In this document: positions 33,428-41,403 of the stretch, piece by piece
Numbering within the stretch: position 1 is the stretch's first letter
How the letters are laid out: every line of letters begins with the position of its first letter
Assembly: GCA_937871295.1 (NCBI GenBank)
Contig: CALMRE010000116.1
Coordinates: 1 to 42,313 of the forward strand
From: an uncultured bacterium
GTDB lineage: Bacteria > UBP6 > UBA1177 > JAKLFG01
DNA: 42,313 nt
Direction of reading: 5' to 3'
Program-made: the position numbers and the translations under genes
The notes under the pieces: generated by a model
What the model was told of the DNA's origin: nothing
Databases searched by the model: none
Seen by the model: only the letters and a program-made list of their open reading frames with translations

Positions 33428-34510
33428 GTGACCATCGCCCGCATCGTTGCCGACAAAAGTCTTACCAATCTGACGCTGGCCGGGAAGGCGGCGGCTCGTT
33501 ACGGGCTGACCATCGAGCGGCTGACCAAGGATGAACTGGTCGCCGAGATAACCGCCCTGCCGCTTGAGGAGCGTTACCGGCGGGCGAAGCGGACGCTGTT
33601 CTTCACCACCCGCAAGGGTCCGTTCCTCTCCACCTGCCGCTGTCCCTCCGGCGCCGACTACCGCTGCTGCGGCTACCATACCATTCAGAGCGTGTCGGGC
33701 TGCCCGTTCGACTGTTCCTACTGCATTTTACAGCACTACATCGGCAACAACCCCTTCATTTCGATATTCGTGAATCGTGAGACGATAGAAACGGAGATGC
33801 GGGAACACCTTGTAAAACACAACCATATCCGTGTCGGCACCGGCGAACTGGCCGACAGCCTCGCGCTCGACGACCTGCTCGATGAATCGGGCTTCTTCCT
33901 CTCGATGATCGCCCGGAACGGCTGGGAGAAGCGCGTCACCTTCGAGTTCAAGACCAAATCGGACCGTGTCGACACCCTCATCGCGACGCACCAGCGGCAT
34001 CCGGCCGTTGACTGCGTCGCCGGATTCACCCTGACGCTCGACCGTTTCCATGCGACCGACGAGATCGGCACCGCCCCGGTACTGGCACGACTTCACGCGG
34101 CGGCCCGCTGTGCGGCGGCCGGAGTGCGGGTGGCGTTCCATTTCGATCCGCTGGTGATGCAGGAACAGTTCCTCGACGATTACCGGCTCCTCGCGGCTCA
34201 GGCACTCGATGCGGTACCGCACGAAAAGATCGCGTGGATAAGCCTCGGCGGCCTGCGCCATACCGTTTCGATGACCGACCTCATCCGCCGCCGTTGGCCC
34301 GCTTCAACGCTCACGCTCGGCGAGATGTTCCCGTCGGCCGACGACCATAAACTCCGCCCCTTCGCGCCGCTCCGCGCCCGGTTCTACCGCGCCATCGCCG
34401 AAACGATACGAAAACATATCCCCGAACCGCCGCTCTACCTCTGCATGGAGAAAGAGTTCATGTGGGAACGGGTGGGAGGACTGAAATGGAACCATTCTCG
34501 ATCGATCTGA
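33428..34510 (+). CDS. Spore photoproduct lyase-family radical SAM protein
   Basis: A 360-residue radical SAM protein. The S-adenosylmethionine 4Fe-4S motif is Cys92-x3-Cys96-x2-Cys99 in SGCPFDCSYCILQHY. An upstream cysteine group (TCRCPSGADYRCCGYH, residues 69-84) is typical of the SPL-like family in non-sporulating bacteria. It may repair or process a thymine photoproduct or another substrate; real spore photoproduct lyases occur in endospore formers, and nothing else here suggests sporulation. I chose GTG 33428 just after the RloB stop; an earlier GTG at 33413 overlaps rloB. It is probably co-transcribed from rloA-rloB, which sit where its own promoter should be. Confidence 0.8.
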   Translation: MTIARIVADKSLTNLTLAGKAAARYGLTIERLTKDELVAEITALPLEERYRRAKRTLFFTTRKGPFLSTCRCPSGADYRCCGYHTIQSVSGCPFDCSYCILQHYIGNNPFISIFVNRETIETEMREHLVKHNHIRVGTGELADSLALDDLLDESGFFLSMIARNGWEKRVTFEFKTKSDRVDTLIATHQRHPAVDCVAGFTLTLDRFHATDEIGTAPVLARLHAAARCAAAGVRVAFHFDPLVMQEQFLDDYRLLAAQALDAVPHEKIAWISLGGLRHTVSMTDLIRRRWPASTLTLGEMFPSADDHKLRPFAPLRARFYRAIAETIRKHIPEPPLYLCMEKEFMWERVGGLKWNHSRSI

Positions 34511-35598
34511 AACGGTTGGCGGCCGAATTGCCGCTGCCTTTCGACTTTGACGGACCCTCGCCCGACCCGACGCGCACCGCGCTCATCGCGCTGGGCAAAT
34601 CGGCCCGTTTCATGCTCTCCCGCTTTCTGGCAACCCATCCGGCTTACGCGACGGCTCACAGCATCGCGATATTCCCTGAAGGGCTGACCGACGATCTCGC
34701 TCTGCCGTCGCAGACGCTCCTCATCCCCTCGACCCATCCCCGGCTGACCGAAAAGAGTTTCGTCGCCGGGAAAGCGCTCATGGATTTCGTCACGACCCAC
34801 GCGCACCTCGACCGGTTCATCTGCCTCCTTTCGGGCGGCGCCTCGGCGCTCGTCGAACAAAGCGACGACCCGGCGGCCCACATCGCGTGGTGGCATGACC
34901 TGCTTCACGCGGGGCTTCCCATCGAGGAGATGAACCGCCGCCGGATAGCCCGCTCGGCGATAAAGGGGGGAAAACTGACCGACTTTGCGCCGCACAGCCG
35001 CTTCACCACCTTCGTGATGAGCGATATCCCCGCCGAGACCGGCTATCGGCTCGCCGGGTCGATGCCCTTCTGGCGCGACGGCGACGAGCGGTTGACGCTC
35101 CGGTGCATTGCCGACTGCACCACCCTCCACCGCTGGTACGAGGAACAACTCCGGTCGCAGGGCTATCGGGTCGCTTTCTCTAAAACCCGTTTCGCGGGGA
35201 CCGTGGCCGAACTTACCGCTTTGATAACGGCCGAAAAGGGGCGGTTGACCCCCGGAGAAGCGCTCCTGATGACCGGCGAACCGATCCTCAAGGTCGATAT
35301 CCCCCACCCCGGCCACGGCGGCCGGATGGCCCATCTTGCCCTTCTGCTGGCCACGGAATCGCGCGGGGATGAGACGCTCTATGCACTATCGAGCGACGGC
35401 ATCGACGGCTCTTCCGACTATGCCGGGGTCGTCGTGACGCCCGAAGCGCGAAAACATTTCGACCTCACCCTGCGCGACGATCATCTTGCGCGATTCGACG
35501 CCTATCCCTTTTTCGAACGGTACGGCTGTGCGGTAAAGACCGGCTACACCGGCATCAATCTCAACGACGCGGTGGTGATCACCATGCCCATTCGATAA
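34486..35598 (+). CDS. MOFRL-family glycerate 2-kinase, short form
   Basis: A 370-residue member of the glycerate kinase (GckA/TtuD) family, which phosphorylates D-glycerate to 2-phosphoglycerate. It is shorter than the usual 420-450 residues. Visible landmarks: FICLLSGGASALVE near 112-125, RRRIARSAIKGGKLTDFA, GEPILKVDIPHPGHGGRMAHLA and SSDGIDGSSDYAGVVV near the end. ATG 34486 has GGGAGGA 5 nt upstream, inside the preceding gene (25-bp overlap). The stop overlaps the convergent symporter gene by 20 bp. The glucosylglycerate genes on the other strand give a link: hydrolysis of glucosylglycerate yields glycerate. Confidence 0.8.
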   Translation: MEPFSIDLKRLAAELPLPFDFDGPSPDPTRTALIALGKSARFMLSRFLATHPAYATAHSIAIFPEGLTDDLALPSQTLLIPSTHPRLTEKSFVAGKALMDFVTTHAHLDRFICLLSGGASALVEQSDDPAAHIAWWHDLLHAGLPIEEMNRRRIARSAIKGGKLTDFAPHSRFTTFVMSDIPAETGYRLAGSMPFWRDGDERLTLRCIADCTTLHRWYEEQLRSQGYRVAFSKTRFAGTVAELTALITAEKGRLTPGEALLMTGEPILKVDIPHPGHGGRMAHLALLLATESRGDETLYALSSDGIDGSSDYAGVVVTPEARKHFDLTLRDDHLARFDAYPFFERYGCAVKTGYTGINLNDAVVITMPIR

Positions 35599-37144
35599 GG
35601 GCGCCGCACAGTACGATAACGACGAACCATCCCAGCAGTACCCACACGATACGGCCATGCCAAGGCAACGGCTCCGTATGCGCGGAGACGGGCTCAACCC
35701 CTTTTCCGACGGCAAGCGCCGCGAGAGTGCAGACGGCGAATCCGACGAGGTTCCACCACATCCAGCTGACCTGATCGCCGTGCCGGAGCCAGAGATAGAG
35801 GTTCGCGGCAACACCGGCGGCAAGACCGAGGAGCGCCCCCGGGCCGCTCACCCGCCGGAACAGGATGCCCAGAATGAATACCGCCGCCACCGGCCCGTAA
35901 AAGGCCGACCCGATCTTGTTGACCAGTTCGATGACGGTATCATGCCCCCCGCCGAGCCACAGGGCGAAGAGTATCGAGATACCGCCCCAGAAGGCGGCGA
36001 TGAGACGCGACCAGCGGACCTTCGCGCGGTCGGCGATGAGATCGAGCGACGGCCGGAAGCGCACCAGAAAATCGTTCCAACTCGCGGCGGAGAGCGAATT
36101 GACCGCCGAATCTATCGACGACATCGACGCGGCAAAGACCCCGGCGATGATCAGCCCCAGAAAACCGGTCGGGACATGGTGCAGAAAAAAAGTAGGCATC
36201 AGATAATCGGGCGGCAGCGCGGCGACCTGCGCGCTGAAATAGGGATGCGACGCCATGAACGGGAGCATCAGCACGCCGAGCGGGCAGTAGGTCAGGCCGA
36301 GCGGGTAGCGCAGGATACCGTTGAGCGCCAGCGCCTTGGCCGATTCGCCGGGCCCTTTGGTGCTCAGCAGCCGCTGGGCCTGCGTCTGGTCGCAACCGTA
36401 ATAGGAAAGATAGAGGAACAGGCCGCCGAACAGCATCGGCCAGAAGGAGAAGGTCGCCCCGTCCACGATGCCGTTCCGGGAGAACTCGAACACCGAAAGC
36501 CGCCCCTGCCATTGGGCGAATTCCCACCCGCCGACGGGTATCTGGAGGGCGATGATGACGCCGCAGACCAGCGCGGCGAACCATAACACCCCCAGTTGGA
36601 TGATGTCTGAGTAGATGTCGGCCCGTATGCCGCCCCATATCGTGTAGAGCACCGATACCGCGCCGACCAGCACGATGGTCATGGTCAGGCCGATGTCGAG
36701 ACAGACCGCCGTCACATAGGAGGTGGCGAGGAGCGCAACGCCGGTGCCCATCGAGCGGCTGAGAAGGAATATGGCGCTTACCGCCAGCCGGACCGCGACG
36801 CCGAACCGTTCCTGCAGATAGCCGTAAATGGTGAATCCGCGATTCTTCCAGTAGGCCGGAAGGAGGATCGCGATGATCGGTATCATCGCCAGCGGCACCG
36901 CCATCTCGTACTGGAGCCAAGTAAGTCCGCCGCCGCTTTTAACGGCGATGAAGGCGGGTGCGCCGATAAGACTGACGGCGCTCACCTGATTGGCGACCAG
37001 CGACAGCCCCACCTGCCACCACGGTATCGTTTCACCCGCGATATAATATTCCTTCTGGTCGCGCTGGCGGCGACCGATAAAGAACCCCATGCCGAGAATG
37101 ACCGCCAGATAGACGGCGAGTATCGCCCAGTCGAGCGGCTTCAT
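35579..37144 (-). CDS. Sodium:solute symporter (SSS/SLC5 family)
   Basis: A 521-residue transporter with about 13 hydrophobic segments. DWAILAVYLAVILGMGFFIG opens TM1; WWQVGLSLVANQVSAVSLIGAP is the first sodium-site helix and GGIRADIYSDIIQ the conserved intracellular motif of SLC5 proteins. It imports a solute with Na+. Substrate cannot be read. Being the last gene of the glucosylglycerate operon (its ATG overlaps the gpgS stop by ATGA) suggests a sugar, sugar acid or compatible solute. Its 3' end overlaps the convergent glycerate-kinase gene by 20 bp. Confidence 0.88.
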   Translation of the reverse strand: MKPLDWAILAVYLAVILGMGFFIGRRQRDQKEYYIAGETIPWWQVGLSLVANQVSAVSLIGAPAFIAVKSGGGLTWLQYEMAVPLAMIPIIAILLPAYWKNRGFTIYGYLQERFGVAVRLAVSAIFLLSRSMGTGVALLATSYVTAVCLDIGLTMTIVLVGAVSVLYTIWGGIRADIYSDIIQLGVLWFAALVCGVIIALQIPVGGWEFAQWQGRLSVFEFSRNGIVDGATFSFWPMLFGGLFLYLSYYGCDQTQAQRLLSTKGPGESAKALALNGILRYPLGLTYCPLGVLMLPFMASHPYFSAQVAALPPDYLMPTFFLHHVPTGFLGLIIAGVFAASMSSIDSAVNSLSAASWNDFLVRFRPSLDLIADRAKVRWSRLIAAFWGGISILFALWLGGGHDTVIELVNKIGSAFYGPVAAVFILGILFRRVSGPGALLGLAAGVAANLYLWLRHGDQVSWMWWNLVGFAVCTLAALAVGKGVEPVSAHTEPLPWHGRIVWVLLGWFVVIVLCGALIEWAW

Positions 37145-38355
37145 CCGTTATGCTTTTCCACGATGGCGAACAAGCGGTCCTGCAGGTCGGGGATCGCCGC
37201 GCGGACCCGCACCCATGCCGACATGAGCGGTATGCCGACCGGGTCGCGGGAGAATTCCTCCTGCGCCCGTTTGATCGAGCCGACGAACACCTCGGTCGCA
37301 CCGACCTCGGCGTTCCGGTCATAGGTAAGGCCGTTGAGCGATGCGAGCCCGTTGTATTTCTCTATCGCCTTGCGCGATTCCTGAATGTAGGTCGAAAGAA
37401 GCGTGCGGAAGAAGGAATCGGACATCACATAACCATCCTGACTGAGCACCCGGAACAGCGCCTGCGCGATGTCCTCGGCCATCCGCGACAGACCGGCCGA
37501 AGGATCGTCCTTTGAAAGTTCGCGGTGTTTGTGCTCGTAGGTGTCGAGTATCTCGACCTGACAGACACGGTTGACATTGGTCTGCTGATAAACCTCCGAG
37601 AGCATTGAGACCTCGAGCCCCCATGTCGGCGATATGCGTATGGAGCGGGCCAGTTCGCCGATGCAGGCGAATTCGCCCGACAGCGCGTAACGGAACGAAT
37701 CGAGGAAATCGAGGAACGGCCGGTTGCCGAGTATCTTGGTGAGCGACCGGAGAAGCGGCGTGTAGAAAATGCGGGTGACGCGGCCGTAGAGCCGGTCGGT
37801 GGCGCGGGCGTAATACCCCTTGCTGAACTCGAAATTGAGCGCCGGGTGGACGATGGGATACACCAGCCGGGCCAGCAGTTCCCGTGAATAGTTGACGATA
37901 TCGCAGTCATGCAGCGCTATGGCGCAGGCTTCGGTCTCATGATCGGCGAGAATATAGCCGAGCGACAGCCACACCGACCGGCCCTTTCCCGGTATCCGCA
38001 CATTGAAGCCGGCGACATCGAGTTCGTCGTAGATCGCCTTGATATCGGGACTGTCCTGCCACAGAACGCGGCATTCCGCGGGGAGACCGTTCATGATGCC
38101 CCGCACCCGATGGAACTGCGCTTCGTCGGCCTTGTCGAGCGACAGCACGATCTTTTTAAGGTACGGAACACCGCGTAGTTCCTCGATGATACGCGGCATG
38201 GCCGGCCCCTCGAATTCACTGTAGAGGGCCGGTAAAAGCAGGATCACCGATCGTTGCCGCGAAAAATCCCGCAACTCCGCTTCGATCTCGGCGACCGGCC
38301 GCTCGCCGATCCGCTGGAGCGTCGCGATGACGCCGTTCTGGAAAAAATCGGTCAT
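37141..38355 (-). CDS. gpgS: Glucosyl-3-phosphoglycerate synthase
   Basis: A 404-residue GT81-type glycosyltransferase. It joins an NDP-glucose and 3-phosphoglycerate to give glucosyl-3-phosphoglycerate. Family blocks are strong: LLPALYSEFEGPAMPRIIEE at 40-59, IPGKGRSVWLSLGYILA at 121-137, the HDCD metal motif at 149-152, FEFSKGYYARATDRLYGRV and ISPTWGLEVSMLSE. ATG 38355 has GGGGAGG 6 nt upstream and overlaps the next upstream gene by ATGA; a longer start inside that gene is rejected. The phosphatase two genes upstream completes the two-step route to glucosylglycerate. Confidence 0.88.
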   Translation of the reverse strand: MTDFFQNGVIATLQRIGERPVAEIEAELRDFSRQRSVILLLPALYSEFEGPAMPRIIEELRGVPYLKKIVLSLDKADEAQFHRVRGIMNGLPAECRVLWQDSPDIKAIYDELDVAGFNVRIPGKGRSVWLSLGYILADHETEACAIALHDCDIVNYSRELLARLVYPIVHPALNFEFSKGYYARATDRLYGRVTRIFYTPLLRSLTKILGNRPFLDFLDSFRYALSGEFACIGELARSIRISPTWGLEVSMLSEVYQQTNVNRVCQVEILDTYEHKHRELSKDDPSAGLSRMAEDIAQALFRVLSQDGYVMSDSFFRTLLSTYIQESRKAIEKYNGLASLNGLTYDRNAEVGATEVFVGSIKRAQEEFSRDPVGIPLMSAWVRVRAAIPDLQDRLFAIVEKHNG

Positions 38356-39605
38356 GATGCGCCTCCCCTCTCCCATTTCTCTATCAGGTACGGTTTCATT
38401 TTCTCAAAGAGCGATGCCTGCTCCTCGAAAAAGAGCTCGGCGCCATCGCCGTCCCGGTCCTTGAGGGCATGCACCAGACTGGCGACCCGGCCATAGTAAA
38501 GCGGCACCATCGTGCTCAACAGTTTGAACCGCTGGACCGGCGTCGCCCTCAGAGCGCAGGCGTAGTCGTACACGATACGGACCCACGCCTGATCCGGAAG
38601 CCGCAGCGGACAGCAGTCGCTTTCGGCCAGTTGTTTGACCGCCGCGAAGTCGTCGGTCCCGATGATCCGCTCCCAGACACCGGCGAAGTTCTGGTATCCC
38701 ACCTTGAAATATTCGATAAGCGCCGCCTCATTGATCTCGAAAGGTTTCACCTCGGCGCCGACGAAGTTGCCGAACGACGGCACCTCTATCTCAGGATGCT
38801 CTTTTTTCCAGAAATCCTCATGTTCCTCCATGAGTTGGAACACGGTGCCGACCACCTCCCGGAACATACCCGACAGATCGGAGGAGGGATCCTTCTCGCC
38901 GTGCACCTTCGCCCCGAGCCGCGCCTGACAGGCGAGAAAACCGCCGGTGACCGCGGTGATCGTCATCCAGATATCGATGCCGAAACGGGCCACATCGGTC
39001 TCCCACACATCCTGATCGAGATAATGTTTCGCCAGTTTGCGCGACACGGCGAAATCGCCGCCGATCGGCTGTCGGATGCGGGCGCCGAACAGGGCGCGCG
39101 TAAGGTTGTAGACGATGGTATTGGTGATCGTGCCGTCGAATTTATAGCGGCGGTACTGCGGTGCGACGAAATCGTAGCCCGAGAAGACCGGCCCGGCGAG
39201 ATTCTGCACCCATTCGGGGTTTATCGACTTGAGATCGCTGTCGAAGAAGAGGATCGCCTTCGCCTTGAGAAAGGTCCCCGCCTCGAGTATCTCGCGCATC
39301 GCCGAGCCTTTGCCCGGTATGCCGCGGTAGATCGACGACACCTTGTGGACATTGGGATAGTTCAGAGCGACCTGCGCGATGGTCTCGCGGGTGTCGTCGG
39401 TCGACCCGCCGTCGGAGGCGATGATCAGCGCCCGCATCCCGCCGAAATAGCGGTTCAGCCCCGCCGCCGCCATCCGGATGACATGGACCACCGATTCTTC
39501 GCTGAAATAACAGGGTATCCCCACGACAATGTCGACTTGGCCGAGCTGTTCTATCTCGCGACGGGTCGATTCTCGCATCGCCGAGAAAAAGCGTTTTTTT
39601 GTCAT
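38352..39605 (-). CDS. GT-A glycosyltransferase, mannosyl/glucosylglycerate synthase-like
   Basis: A 417-residue GT-A enzyme. VDIVVGIPCYFSEESV at 24-39 starts the nucleotide-binding fold, SDGGSTDDT follows, IPGKGSAMREI at 96-106 and the metal-binding DSD at 122-124 match MGS/GGS-type synthases, and QPIGGDFAVSRKLA plus FGIDIWMTITAV are the acceptor-side blocks. Such enzymes can transfer a sugar directly to D-glycerate in one step, or extend a glycosylglycerate. Present with gpgS and the phosphatase, it suggests either two parallel routes or a longer solute such as a di-hexosyl glycerate. AGGAG is 6 nt before the ATG. Confidence 0.7.
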   Translation of the reverse strand: MTKKRFFSAMRESTRREIEQLGQVDIVVGIPCYFSEESVVHVIRMAAAGLNRYFGGMRALIIASDGGSTDDTRETIAQVALNYPNVHKVSSIYRGIPGKGSAMREILEAGTFLKAKAILFFDSDLKSINPEWVQNLAGPVFSGYDFVAPQYRRYKFDGTITNTIVYNLTRALFGARIRQPIGGDFAVSRKLAKHYLDQDVWETDVARFGIDIWMTITAVTGGFLACQARLGAKVHGEKDPSSDLSGMFREVVGTVFQLMEEHEDFWKKEHPEIEVPSFGNFVGAEVKPFEINEAALIEYFKVGYQNFAGVWERIIGTDDFAAVKQLAESDCCPLRLPDQAWVRIVYDYACALRATPVQRFKLLSTMVPLYYGRVASLVHALKDRDGDGAELFFEEQASLFEKMKPYLIEKWERGGAS

Positions 39606-39614
39606 GGGAAACTC

Positions 39615-40412
39615 CTATGGGTTATTCAATAACATTTCAACGCTCTCCACCCAACCGCGCGGCGCCGGATGTTCCGCCCGCATAAGACGCGGATGCTCGA
39701 ACGGCTCGTGCGGCAGGCCGGGACGCGGGATGAGCACCGCGACATCGGCCCGCGCGAGCATCGGCAGGTCGTTCAAGCCGTCACCGAGCGCCACCACCGG
39801 ACCAAGCCCGGCATCAAGATGCCGATAACGCGCGATCAGCCGGTCGACGGCGGACCCCTTATCGACGCCGACACCCATCAAATGGTGGAATCGCCCCCCC
39901 TTGGTGACCGACAACCCCGCTTCGGCGGCCCATTGGACGATAAGGGGCAAATAACCGGGCTCCTTCGGCAGGAACGGCTCCGAGAACATCCGCTCTTTTG
40001 CCGCCGTTGCCGCCTCAAGCGAAAGACCGGTCAATTGCGCCACTTCCGGCGCGGTCAGATCACCGAAGCCGGTCAACCGTCCCTTCATGCGACGTGAAGC
40101 GATGAACCGCCGTATCGCGGCATAACTCGGCCCGAGTGGTTCAAGAAGATATCCCTGCCGCAGCGGCTCCAGAGCCTCCTGCGCCAGCGGATGAGCCGTC
40201 GGGATGGCGATGCCGCCGCCGTTCTCTACGATGAACGGCTCGGTCAGACCAAGTTCCCTATGAAGCGGCGTCGTCTCGGTGAAGGTCTTGGAGGAAACGA
40301 GCACCACCGGGATGCGGTGTTCGATCAATCTGCGCATAAGCGGCCGCACCTCTTCGTACCGGTAGTCGTCATGCCCTATCAGCGTGGCGTCGATATCGGT
40401 GAAGATGATCAT
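39615..40412 (-). CDS. Mannosyl/glucosyl-3-phosphoglycerate phosphatase (HAD family)
   Basis: A 265-residue HAD phosphatase of the MpgP/GpgP type. The nucleophile Asp6 lies in FTDIDATLIG, SSKTFTE is motif II, and GDGLNDLPMLA motif IV. Family-specific blocks FSEPF and KGGRFHHLMGVGVDKGSAV are present. It removes phosphate from glucosyl-3-phosphoglycerate to give glucosylglycerate. GGAG is 4 nt before the ATG. It starts 13 nt after the small gene upstream and is 9 nt before the next gene, so it is clearly in one operon with the two glycosyltransferases. Confidence 0.86.
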   Translation of the reverse strand: MIIFTDIDATLIGHDDYRYEEVRPLMRRLIEHRIPVVLVSSKTFTETTPLHRELGLTEPFIVENGGGIAIPTAHPLAQEALEPLRQGYLLEPLGPSYAAIRRFIASRRMKGRLTGFGDLTAPEVAQLTGLSLEAATAAKERMFSEPFLPKEPGYLPLIVQWAAEAGLSVTKGGRFHHLMGVGVDKGSAVDRLIARYRHLDAGLGPVVALGDGLNDLPMLARADVAVLIPRPGLPHEPFEHPRLMRAEHPAPRGWVESVEMLLNNP

Positions 40413-40425
40413 GCCGCTCCTCTGT

Positions 40426-40656
40426 TCAAGAAACCGGAGGGTCCTCCTGTTTGACCGCCACCAACTGGTCGAGTTGCTGCTTGACGAAATTGTTCTGGTC
40501 GAGGAACCACTTCTGAAAATCGCCGGTGAAATCGATGGTCATGTTAAGGATCTTGGCCCGTTCACGATTACTCCGGTAAAGTTCAAAAAGATCGTCGCTC
40601 AGATAGAAAGTGACCTTTTGAGATGCTTTTTTCCGCTTCGGAACCAGACTGGCCAT
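40426..40656 (-). CDS. Small possible ribbon-helix-helix protein heading the glucosylglycerate operon
   Basis: A 76-residue basic protein. KVTFYLSDDLFELYRSNRER near residues 14-33 could be the beta-strand and first helix of a ribbon-helix-helix DNA-binding fold, followed by two more predicted helices; it has no family I recognise with certainty. ATG 40656 has AGGAGGAG 5 nt upstream. As the first gene of the compatible-solute operon, next to an array of palindromic half-sites, it is a good candidate autoregulator. The fold call is an inference from pattern only. Confidence 0.6.
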   Translation of the reverse strand: MASLVPKRKKASQKVTFYLSDDLFELYRSNRERAKILNMTIDFTGDFQKWFLDQNNFVKQQLDQLVAVKQEDPPVS

Positions 40657-40692
40657 GAAAACTCCTCCTTTTTCCAACGAACATCCCGTTGC

Positions 40693-40720
40693 ATCATACC
40701 GGAAAGATGATTATTGTCAA
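40693..40720 (-). promoter_or_regulatory. Strong sigma-70-type promoter for the glucosylglycerate operon
   Basis: On the minus strand a perfect TTGACA (plus 40715-40720), 16-nt spacer and TATGAT (plus 40693-40698, five of six). It lies about 37 nt before the small regulator-like gene. Confidence 0.7.
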
Positions 40721-40745
40721 CAGAATATGCAATGCAATAGATGTT

Positions 40746-40808
40746 ATATCTATAAGTTATAGACTTTTTTGTCTATAAGCATTGATTTGAAGATATCTAT
40801 ATGTTATA
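40746..40808. promoter_or_regulatory. Array of TCTATAA half-sites between divergent promoters
   Basis: A perfect palindrome TCTATAA-G-TTATAGA spans 40749-40763. The second arm is also part of a hairpin TTATAGAC-T6-GTCTATAA (40757-40778). A direct repeat follows: ATATCTATAAGTTATA at 40746-40761 recurs as ATATCTATATGTTATA at 40793-40808 (15 of 16 identical). The array lies between the two divergent promoters and overlaps the rightward -10. It looks like a multi-site operator. Confidence 0.55.
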
Positions 40809-40810
40809 AT
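40782..40810 (+). promoter_or_regulatory. Sigma-70-type promoter for the pal-like gene
   Basis: TTGATT at 40782-40787, a 17-nt spacer and a perfect TATAAT at 40805-40810, about 55 nt before the pal-like ATG. Its -10 lies within the second copy of the repeat array. Confidence 0.65.
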
Positions 40811-40865
40811 CAACACTGTAGGCCATCCTGTGGTCATTGAAAAACTTCAATCGGAGGGAAATGTT

Positions 40866-41375
40866 ATGAGAAACTTAATAAGGCCCGGAGCTGTCGTTCT
40901 TTTCCTCCTCCTGCTTCCTTTCCTTTTCTCCTGCGCCACCCAGAAGGTTTCGGCAACGACAGAGGCCGCACCACAACCGGTAGTAACAAAAGAGGTCGAA
41001 GTGGCGCCTCCGCCCCAACCCGTTGAGGAGCAACCGGCCGGCTTCACCTATCACACCCTCTACTTCGACTTCGACAGAAGCGAGGTGCTCTATCGCGACA
41101 AAGAATATCTCGATCATTTGGCCGAATTCCTTCTGGCCAACGACGACACCCTGCTCACGATAGCGGGACATGCCGATGAACGCGGATCGATCGATTACAA
41201 TTTTTCGCTCGGCGAACAGCGGGCGCTCGGGATCAAACAGGAACTGCAGAAACGGGGCATCGCCCCCGAACGGATACGCATCCTCTCGTACGGGGAAGAG
41301 CGTCCGGCGGTAGGCGGCGAAAGCGAAGATGCCTACTCGCAGAATCGCCGCGCCGAATTCAACGAGATGCGATGA
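40866..41375 (+). CDS. pal: Pal/OmpA-family peptidoglycan-associated lipoprotein
   Basis: A 169-residue lipoprotein. The signal ends LLLLPFLFSC with lipidated Cys23. A Pro/Val-rich spacer (about 30-60) is followed by an OmpA-like peptidoglycan-binding domain: YFDFDRSEVL, then TIAGHADERGSIDYNFSLGEQRA and ILSYGEERPAV. Pal tethers the outer membrane to the wall and works with Tol proteins; here no tol genes are seen but the next gene may be a partner. ATG 40866 has GGAGG 8 nt upstream; an in-frame start 12 codons earlier has no such site, and a 3-codon ATG-TTA-TGA lies between. Confidence 0.85.
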   Translation: MRNLIRPGAVVLFLLLLPFLFSCATQKVSATTEAAPQPVVTKEVEVAPPPQPVEEQPAGFTYHTLYFDFDRSEVLYRDKEYLDHLAEFLLANDDTLLTIAGHADERGSIDYNFSLGEQRALGIKQELQKRGIAPERIRILSYGEERPAVGGESEDAYSQNRRAEFNEMR

Positions 41376-41403
41376 CGTATCGTAATTATAGACGGAGGAG
41401 CTC

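Noticed and set aside
33428-34510. Spore formation inferred from the spore photoproduct lyase-like gene
   Set aside because: SPL-family proteins are widespread in non-sporulating bacteria and no sporulation genes are in the window.
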